Shown one piece after another: positions 32,565 through 37,310 of a stretch of 37,310 nucleotides of DNA. The notes beneath the pieces were generated by a model that did no database searches, had not been told where the DNA came from, and saw only the letters and a program-made list of their open reading frames with translations. The first letter of the stretch is position 1. Each line of letters opens with the position of its first letter. This DNA is from a virus, in the IMG/VR virus record IMGVR_UViG_3300025127_000005, positions 1-37,310 of that record. The stretch is one strand, 5' to 3'. Position numbers and translations under genes: made by a program.

Positions 32565-32951
32565 ATGAAACTCGAAAGATGGAAAGCTCCCAAAGAAGTT
32601 GCGGTAGCAATTATTGATTTAGCCTTAGAGCATATTAAAAAAGTTGAATCCAACCCCGAAGTTAAAACTGAAGGAGATAACTTTGACTATTGGAATAGTT
32701 ATGATTTAGGAGATGATAATTATATAGATTATAATATTTATTGTGGAGACGAGTGGTGCATATATAAACAAGATGGTTCGGGAGAGTATGAATATACTGA
32801 TCCTAGCACATGGTCTTGGGATGTTGCTTGCTATGCAGTTGATCCACCTACTAAAGACTTTCAGTATCATTCAATAGACACAGGCAGAGAACAATATTTA
32901 TTTAGTTATAATAAAAATGGAAATAAAGAAGAGAGAGAATATATTAAATGA
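32565..32951 (+). CDS. Early hypothetical acidic protein
   Basis: A 128-residue acidic protein rich in Asp, Tyr and Trp (FDYWNSYDLGDDNYIDYNIY; GDEWCIYKQDGSGEYEYTDP; STWSWDVACYAVDPPTKDFQ). The N-terminal helix is followed by beta-type segments. The high acidic and aromatic content recalls inhibitors that mimic DNA, but no family supports that. It has leader AAAACACTATG and ends as ATGA with the next gene. Confidence 0.7.
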   Translation: MKLERWKAPKEVAVAIIDLALEHIKKVESNPEVKTEGDNFDYWNSYDLGDDNYIDYNIYCGDEWCIYKQDGSGEYEYTDPSTWSWDVACYAVDPPTKDFQYHSIDTGREQYLFSYNKNGNKEEREYIK

Positions 32952-33148
32952 GTGTAACCGAATACATAGATAATACTGCTTTCGTTTACAAAATTGTTAG
33001 CGATTACAAAGAGGTATACATACAATGGCATATGAAAGATTTACCGCACCTGTTTACTGGGCGAGCGAGTAGCCATGAGGAAAAGATTGAGCAATATAAA
33101 TCAGTATTGAAGGAACTAAAGAAATTAAATAATAAAACCAAACTATGA
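32948..33148 (+). CDS. Small early hypothetical protein
   Basis: A 66-residue protein (MSVTEYIDNTAFVYKIVSDY, then EVYIQWHMKDLPHLFTGRAS and a basic helix). No family is recognised. It is coupled to both neighbours by ATGA overlaps (32948-32951 and 33145-33148), so it belongs to an early operon segment of four coupled genes up to 33419. Confidence 0.65.
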   Translation: MSVTEYIDNTAFVYKIVSDYKEVYIQWHMKDLPHLFTGRASSHEEKIEQYKSVLKELKKLNNKTKL

Positions 33149-33345
33149 AAATAAGAAAGAAACACAGAAAGCCATTAAAGAACTACCAACTATTTGCAGA
33201 TCATACCTTACCGAGTGGCATTGTTAAACAACGAGCGATAAGCGAGGTAGAAGCACGAAGTGCAGAAGAGGCTAGTAAAACTGGGTTTACCTTGGCAAAG
33301 ATGTTAGGCATGAAATTTACACACGCAAAGGAGGCAACAAAATGA
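33145..33345 (+). CDS. Small basic early hypothetical protein
   Basis: A 66-residue basic protein (MKIRKKHRKPLKNYQLFADH; later EVEARSAEEASKTGFTLAKM). The central ISEVEARSAEEASKTG resembles the ends of small phage proteins with an EARS-x-EEA pattern, without known function. It is coupled upstream and downstream by ATGA overlaps. Confidence 0.65.
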   Translation: MKIRKKHRKPLKNYQLFADHTLPSGIVKQRAISEVEARSAEEASKTGFTLAKMLGMKFTHAKEATK

Positions 33346-33419
33346 GCCTAGAAATGCTTTTAATGTTCGCCCTTATTGTCTTGATCTCACTTGGCTTTCT
33401 ATATAATGAACCAAAATAA
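33342..33419 (+). CDS. 25-residue membrane peptide
   Basis: MSLEMLLMFALIVLISLGFL followed by YNEPK. It is a single hydrophobic helix with a short hydrophilic tail. A strong Shine-Dalgarno GGAGG lies nine bases before the ATG and the start overlaps the previous stop as ATGA, which together support translation of this very short gene. Function unknown; a membrane-active early peptide is possible. Confidence 0.6.
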   Translation: MSLEMLLMFALIVLISLGFLYNEPK

Positions 33420-33438
33420 ACCAACCAATAACCGAATT

Positions 33439-33678
33439 ATGACAACACATTTTAAAGAGTTCCCTTTTGAGGAGATTAAAAAACCGAATGGCGATTACTT
33501 TGACAGTTGGCAAGACGCTAAAGATCACGGTTTTGACGATGATCAGATATGGTCTGTCATTCATGGTGATGAAGATACTTTTTGTTATTGTCCACCGCAT
33601 CATTTTGTTAATCACATTGGACACATAGCGACACATGAAAGACACGATGGTAAAACTTATTACGAGGAAGAATTATGA
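33439..33678 (+). CDS. Early hypothetical protein, His/Asp-rich
   Basis: A 79-residue acidic protein (MTTHFKEFPFEEIKKPNGDY; HGFDDDQIWSVIHGDEDTFC; YCPPHHFVNHIGHIATHERH). The Cys-x-Cys-x-x-His-His-rich stretch could bind metal. The ATG at 33439 is preferred because the ACCAATAACCGAATT leader directly precedes it; an in-frame ATG at 33406 would add eleven polar residues. It ends as ATGA with the next gene. Confidence 0.65.
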   Translation: MTTHFKEFPFEEIKKPNGDYFDSWQDAKDHGFDDDQIWSVIHGDEDTFCYCPPHHFVNHIGHIATHERHDGKTYYEEEL

Positions 33679-33803
33679 TAGAAGAAACCATGCACTACAT
33701 AATGACCGAGCACTTTAAAGGTGTGCTTGATCCCAACCATAAATACTTTGACCTTTACCTGTCCTTACAAAAGTTACTGGAGGAGTATAACAATGGAGAA
33801 TAA
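33675..33803 (+). CDS. 42-residue early protein
   Basis: MIEETMHYIMTEHFKGVLDP then NHKYFDLYLSLQKLLEEYNN. It is helical and soluble. It is coupled upstream by ATGA with GAGGA just before, and overlaps the next gene by 11 bp. No family is recognised; support comes from coupling and a good ribosome-binding sequence. Confidence 0.6.
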   Translation: MIEETMHYIMTEHFKGVLDPNHKYFDLYLSLQKLLEEYNNGE

Positions 33804-33930
33804 ATACTGGCACGATGCACCTGAGATTGAAGAATGCGATGACGAACTTGAACCCGATCCTATGACCCTAGCTAAAGCCAAAAGAGAACAAGATATTTTA
33901 GATAGCTTAGAAGAAAAAGATGATGAGTAG
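33793..33930 (+). CDS. 45-residue acidic early protein
   Basis: MENKYWHDAPEIEECDDELE then PDPMTLAKAKREQDILDSLE and an acidic end. The ATG at 33793 is chosen because GGAGGAG lies nine bases upstream; an upstream in-frame start at 33721 would add a stretch with no protein-like character that is antisense to nothing useful and already coded by the 33675 gene. It overlaps both neighbours. Confidence 0.6.
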   Translation: MENKYWHDAPEIEECDDELEPDPMTLAKAKREQDILDSLEEKDDE

Positions 33931-34156
33931 CCTAGAAGATTACGATTGCAACGAGGTTATTAGTCAATCACTTGCCTTTGAAGTAGCTGAAGCATATGAA
34001 AAATTTTGGAGTAACACTAAGTTAGGTTATGATAAATACGGAAATATTATTCGAACAAAAGAATTGCGTGTCCGTCCTCAAACTTTTCGTGAATTTTATT
34101 TTGGAAATAAGGAAGCGATTGAAAAGATAAATTTATACAACGAAAAGAAACAATGA
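33920..34156 (+). CDS. Small early protein upstream of RNA polymerase
   Basis: A 78-residue protein (EDYDCNEVISQSLAFEVAEA; YEKFWSNTKLGYDKYGNIIR; TFREFYFGNKEAIEKINLYN). It overlaps the previous gene by 11 bp and the RNA polymerase gene by ATGA (34153-34156), so polymerase translation is probably coupled to it. No family is recognised. Confidence 0.7.
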   Translation: MMSSLEDYDCNEVISQSLAFEVAEAYEKFWSNTKLGYDKYGNIIRTKELRVRPQTFREFYFGNKEAIEKINLYNEKKQ

Positions 34157-36513
34157 TATCTTTAATGATTCAATGGGGAAAAGCTCGATATAGAAAAGCC
34201 CAAGAAATATATAAGAAACAAGGATATAACTCAGAATTACCTGCTTATAAAAAATTAGGAAGGGAAGTACATATTCCTATTGAACAAGCGATACATAAAT
34301 TTTTTGAAGATAACCTTAGACCTAACGCACCTGTACCTGTTTGGTTGCCTTTTATATGGGACTTGGAACCTGATGTGGTAGCGTTTTTGGGTGTGAAAGT
34401 ATTGTTTGATATTTTACCCAAAGAACCTTACATATCCGAAGCTTCTTTTCATGTGGCTAAAGCTTTGGAAGATGAAGTAAGAGTCCGCTATTTTAAAGAA
34501 TATGTAACTCAGAGTGACTGGTTATTATTAAAGCACGATCAAAAGGATGTTCTTACAAGAAATAGATTTGTGAATAAATTCTGGGACAAAGAAAGGAAAT
34601 ACCACAAACAGGGAAGGTATCAGAGATTTGAACTATGGAGTAAGCGTAACAAGATCATGCTGGGTTCTTGGCTTATTGAACTGATAAGGATGCAAACTAA
34701 TTTATTTCATGTTAAAGTTAAGACTTCGATGGGCAGCACGAAACGCAAAGCTATAGTACCCAACAAAGATCTGTACGCATGGGTTAATAAATACGATAAG
34801 AATTGTGAAGTTATCCGTCCGTTCTATTTAGCTACACCTGAGCCTCCTATTGACTGGGTATCTAACTATGGAGGAGGATATAATAGTGAGGGACTTCCTA
34901 CCTTGCCTATCATGAAGATAAAGAATAACGATGGCATAAAACATCGTGACTTGTCCGTAGCTTATGAGCCTCTCAACCGATTGCAACGAGTAGCTTGGAA
35001 GATCAATCCTAAGATGTTAAACCTTATGAACTGGGCGTGGTCCAGGGACTTAAGTATAGGAGGGATGGAGAAGAGCGAATTGTTAGAACCTCTTGATGTT
35101 ATACCTGACTTAGCAGACAGAGACCCAGAAGGATTCACTGAATGGAAGCGTAAGCAAAGAGCAATCTATGAGTTCAATTTACGGAGTAACGGACAACGAA
35201 TGCGTTGTTTAAAGATACTTAACATAGCAAAACGCTACGCTGATATGGATAAGTTCTACTTTCCTTATCAAATGGATTACAGAGGAAGAGTGTATTCAAT
35301 ACCTAGCTATGTAAACCCACAATCATGTGATTTTGGAAGGAGTGCTTTACAATTTTCTGAAGGAGTGCCTATCAACAACGATGAAGACAGTAGATGGTTA
35401 AGGATTCACGGAGCTAATGTGTTTGGAATGAAGGGCAGCTACGAGAAAAGATTAGCTTGGATAGAACAAAAGGAAAAGTTGATCCTTGAATGTGCTGATG
35501 ATCCTTGTGAGAATAACTGGTGGCAATCAGCGAGTGATCCTTGGGCTTTTATACACTTTTGTTTTGAATATGGAGCTTTTAAGAAGCACGGATGGGGTTT
35601 TGAAACTAGGTTACCTTGCCATATGGATGCGAGTTGTAATGGAATACAGATTTTATCTTTGCTTACAAGAGATATGGAATCAGGAAAATATGTTAATCTT
35701 TTACCTGACCAGAAACCACAAGATATATACCAAAAAGTAGCAGATCAAGTGCACGATAAACTGATGAAAGATAAGAGTAAGAACAGTTTAGCTGGCGACT
35801 GGTTAAAGTTTGGAATAGACCGCAGCTTCACCAAGAAGATAGTAATGTGTAAACCGTTTGGTATGAATGGGTATACAAGTAAAGATGCACTTGAAGAAGC
35901 TGTTTCTAAAAGATTGAAAGAGGGACTAGGCAGTCCATTTAGTAAGCAGGATTTTAACAACGCTATGATTTACCTTGCTTCTTTAATTAACGACAAAGCG
36001 AACAAGCTTATAGAACCACACATTGAATTGATGAAGTGGTTTAAAAGAGTAGCAAGGACAGATAAAGCTTTGTCTTGGACTACTCCTTTTGGACTGGAAA
36101 TTGTACAGGCTTTGTACGATCAAACACTAGTCAAAGTAAATAGCATTCTTAATATGCAAAACACTATTCTTACTTTTAATAACAAACAAACAGGTGTTAG
36201 CAGTAAGAGAATGGCAAGAGCTATTGTACCTAACTTTATTCATAGTATTGACGCAAGTGTGATGATGGAATTAGCTTGCAAAAGTAATTATTCTATTGCA
36301 AGTATACATGATAGCTTTGCAACGCAAAGTCCGAACGCACCGAAGATGCACCAACAATTAAGAGAGATTTATGAAGTACATTTTAGCACTGACCTCATTA
36401 AAAAGTTCAAGGATGAGGTAGAGGCACAACGAGATTGTACACTGGAAGACAGCCCAGAACTTGGCACATTAGATGTGTCGGCACTCAACGACTGCCAGTA
36501 TATATTCTCATAA
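34153..36513 (+). CDS. gp1: Single-subunit RNA polymerase (T7 gp1-like) with Phe at the Tyr639 site
   Basis: A 786-residue polymerase (T7 883; the N-terminal part is shorter). MDYRGRVYSIPSYVNPQS matches T7 MDWRGRVY. Motif A is MDASCNGIQILS with catalytic D492. The O helix reads R557-S-F-T-K561-K-I-V-M-C-K-P-F569-G, aligning without gaps to T7 R627...K631...Y639-G, so Tyr639 is Phe here. H697 (NFIHSIDAS, T7 H784) and H719-D720 (SIHDSF, T7 H811-D812) are present. It should transcribe the replication and late genes from phage promoters. Expression is probably by host polymerase with the early genes. The terminus is IFS rather than FA-F/A. Confidence 0.96.
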   Translation: MISLMIQWGKARYRKAQEIYKKQGYNSELPAYKKLGREVHIPIEQAIHKFFEDNLRPNAPVPVWLPFIWDLEPDVVAFLGVKVLFDILPKEPYISEASFHVAKALEDEVRVRYFKEYVTQSDWLLLKHDQKDVLTRNRFVNKFWDKERKYHKQGRYQRFELWSKRNKIMLGSWLIELIRMQTNLFHVKVKTSMGSTKRKAIVPNKDLYAWVNKYDKNCEVIRPFYLATPEPPIDWVSNYGGGYNSEGLPTLPIMKIKNNDGIKHRDLSVAYEPLNRLQRVAWKINPKMLNLMNWAWSRDLSIGGMEKSELLEPLDVIPDLADRDPEGFTEWKRKQRAIYEFNLRSNGQRMRCLKILNIAKRYADMDKFYFPYQMDYRGRVYSIPSYVNPQSCDFGRSALQFSEGVPINNDEDSRWLRIHGANVFGMKGSYEKRLAWIEQKEKLILECADDPCENNWWQSASDPWAFIHFCFEYGAFKKHGWGFETRLPCHMDASCNGIQILSLLTRDMESGKYVNLLPDQKPQDIYQKVADQVHDKLMKDKSKNSLAGDWLKFGIDRSFTKKIVMCKPFGMNGYTSKDALEEAVSKRLKEGLGSPFSKQDFNNAMIYLASLINDKANKLIEPHIELMKWFKRVARTDKALSWTTPFGLEIVQALYDQTLVKVNSILNMQNTILTFNNKQTGVSSKRMARAIVPNFIHSIDASVMMELACKSNYSIASIHDSFATQSPNAPKMHQQLREIYEVHFSTDLIKKFKDEVEAQRDCTLEDSPELGTLDVSALNDCQYIFS

Positions 36514-36533
36514 ATATAAAACATAAAAAAACA

Positions 36534-37169
36534 ATGGCAATAAAATCGAGAAAGAGAGAAGAATCAATAACAACAGATATAGGTATTGCTCAATATCCTT
36601 GGGTTAACAATCCAAGTACAAAGTGGGGAGAAGGAGGTGAGTATAGCTGTAATATTATATTAACAAAAGAACAAGGAAAGGCTATCATCAAAAAGCTAGA
36701 ACCTATTCTAAAAAATAAACAAAAGGAACAAGCGGAGGAGTCTGGTAAGAAAGTAAAGACTTATGAATTACCTATAGAATTAGAGGGAGATACTTATGTA
36801 TTGAAAGCTAAGTTGAAACCAGTCAATGGTAAGCGTAAGGACGGTGTTGAGTACACAAAATCACTGGGTCTTTTTGATTCTAAAGGAAATCCTTGGGACA
36901 GGTCAGTAATTATTAGAGGCGGGTCGAAGATACGCTTAAATGTAAGACCTAAAACTTGGTTCTCTCCGTTGTTGGGAGTAGGTGTTTCACTAGAGTTATT
37001 GGCTGTTCAAGTAATTGAGTTGGCAGATGGAGAACTATCCAGTCAAGCAGCAGAATCTTTTGGCTTCACTGAAGTTGAAGGAGGATATGTTAACGGAGGT
37101 GAAACCCTTGACCAAGCTTTTGATGCGGAAGAAGAAGAAGAACAAGACATTATCAAAGCAGACTTTTAG
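36534..37169 (+). CDS. gp2.5: Single-stranded DNA-binding protein (T7 gp2.5-like)
   Basis: A 211-residue OB-fold SSB (T7 232) directly after the RNA polymerase. YPWVNNPSTKWGEGGEYSCN, LKAKLKPVNGKRKDGVEYTK and SVIIRGGSKIRLNVRPKTWF match the gp2.5 pattern, and LGVGVSLELLAVQVIEL follows. The C-terminus is the diagnostic acidic tail EEEEEQDIIKADF, ending in Phe as T7 does, which binds polymerase and helicase. The ATG at 36534 after an A-rich leader is used; an upstream extension into the polymerase gene is not protein-like. The acidic-tail codons overlap the start of endonuclease I. Confidence 0.92.
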   Translation: MAIKSRKREESITTDIGIAQYPWVNNPSTKWGEGGEYSCNIILTKEQGKAIIKKLEPILKNKQKEQAEESGKKVKTYELPIELEGDTYVLKAKLKPVNGKRKDGVEYTKSLGLFDSKGNPWDRSVIIRGGSKIRLNVRPKTWFSPLLGVGVSLELLAVQVIELADGELSSQAAESFGFTEVEGGYVNGGETLDQAFDAEEEEEQDIIKADF

Positions 37170-37310
37170 GTCTGGATTTGAACAGAGAATAGCATCACAA
37201 CTAAGACGCTGTGGTATAAAGTATACATACGAATCTTTAGTCATTGAGTACGAGCGACTTAGCACTTATACTCCTGACTTCATTCTTCCCAATGGAATTA
37301 TTATTGAAAC
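37123..37310 (+). CDS. gp3: Endonuclease I (T7 gp3-like), 5' part
   Basis: This is the start of the endonuclease continued at position 1. From ATG 37123 the protein reads MRKKKKNKTLSKQTFRSGFE then QRIASQLRRCGIKYTYES. T7 endonuclease I has FRSGLEDKVSKQLESKGIKF at the same place, and catalytic E20 keeps its exact number. The start lies 47 bp inside the SSB gene, so the same GAAGAAG tract encodes the acidic SSB tail in one frame and a Lys run in the other. The window ends at codon 63; the last 127 bases repeat positions 1-127. Confidence 0.9.
   Translation, partial: MRKKKKNKTLSKQTFRSGFEQRIASQLRRCGIKYTYESLVIEYERLSTYTPDFILPNGIIIE
37184..37310. repeat. Right copy of 127-bp terminal identity
   Basis: Identical to positions 1-127. 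Joining the contig by removing one copy restores a continuous endonuclease I gene and gives a closed molecule of 37,183 bp. This supports completeness of the genome but not the location of its packaged ends. Confidence 0.9.

Noticed and set aside
35486-35740. Plus-strand frame inside the RNA polymerase gene
   Set aside because: Frame-shifted shadow of the conserved palm region.
36485-36510. TCAACGACT also found near 28816 as a possible phage promoter core
   Set aside because: The 36.5-kb copy is within polymerase coding sequence and flanking bases do not match.
1-37310. tRNA genes, CRISPR array, integrase, transposase, repressor
   Set aside because: Looked for by eye; no cloverleaf-like segment, spaced repeats or relevant protein motifs were found.

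Overview
The window is essentially one complete genome of a T7-like podovirus (Autographiviridae type). It has a low-GC genome with every supported gene on the + strand, a single-subunit RNA polymerase, a T7-type replisome, and the T7 order of head, tail, internal-core and packaging genes. The first and last 127 bases are identical, which is what a circular assembly graph leaves behind with a k-mer of 127. The unique sequence is therefore about 37,183 bp, and the contig was cut open inside the endonuclease I gene. No integrase, repressor, tRNA or CRISPR was seen, so the phage looks strictly lytic. The small basic proteins, the proline-rich virion protein and the phage type suggest a marine virus. 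The host cannot be fixed from sequence: many starts lack a Shine-Dalgarno sequence and sit behind A/T-rich leaders, which would fit Bacteroidota but is not proof.

Layout. (1) 36.5-37.3 kb joined to 0-5.8 kb is the DNA metabolism block: SSB (gp2.5), endonuclease I (gp3), primase-helicase (gp4), DNA polymerase (gp5), a PD-(D/E)XK-like nuclease, 5'-3' exonuclease (gp6), a DUF5664-type protein (putative dNTP diphosphohydrolase domain) and two small genes. (2) 5.8-11.5 kb holds a proline-rich gp7.3-like protein, a LamG-domain protein with small companions, portal (gp8), scaffold (gp9), two membrane proteins and the major capsid protein (gp10), followed by a terminator-like hairpin. (3) 11.6-24.6 kb carries tail tubes A and B (gp11, gp12), a gp13-like protein, internal virion proteins gp14, gp15 and gp16, and a tail fibre (gp17) with an S74-type self-cleaving C-terminal chaperone. 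(4) 24.6-28.1 kb has a membrane/coiled-coil protein, five very small lysine-rich basic proteins, terminase small subunit (gp18), a lipoprotein and terminase large subunit (gp19). (5) 28.1-29.3 kb is mostly non-coding, rich in palindromes and repeats, with one small acidic gene; by T7 synteny this is where the physical genome ends and early promoters should lie. (6) 29.3-34.2 kb is the early region, about twenty small, mostly unrecognised genes. (7) 34.2-36.5 kb is the RNA polymerase.

How it fits together. Host polymerase would transcribe the early region and gp1. The phage polymerase would then transcribe the replication and virion genes, with capsid output raised by its own leader and the downstream terminator. 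Unusual points are: a phenylalanine in the RNA polymerase at the position of T7 Tyr639; an HExxH zinc-protease motif in the gp16 homologue with no visible transglycosylase; deep gene overlaps (SSB/endonuclease I, endonuclease I/primase, exonuclease/DUF5664); no recognisable endolysin; a run of basic mini-proteins; and recurrent SD-less leaders in the early genes.
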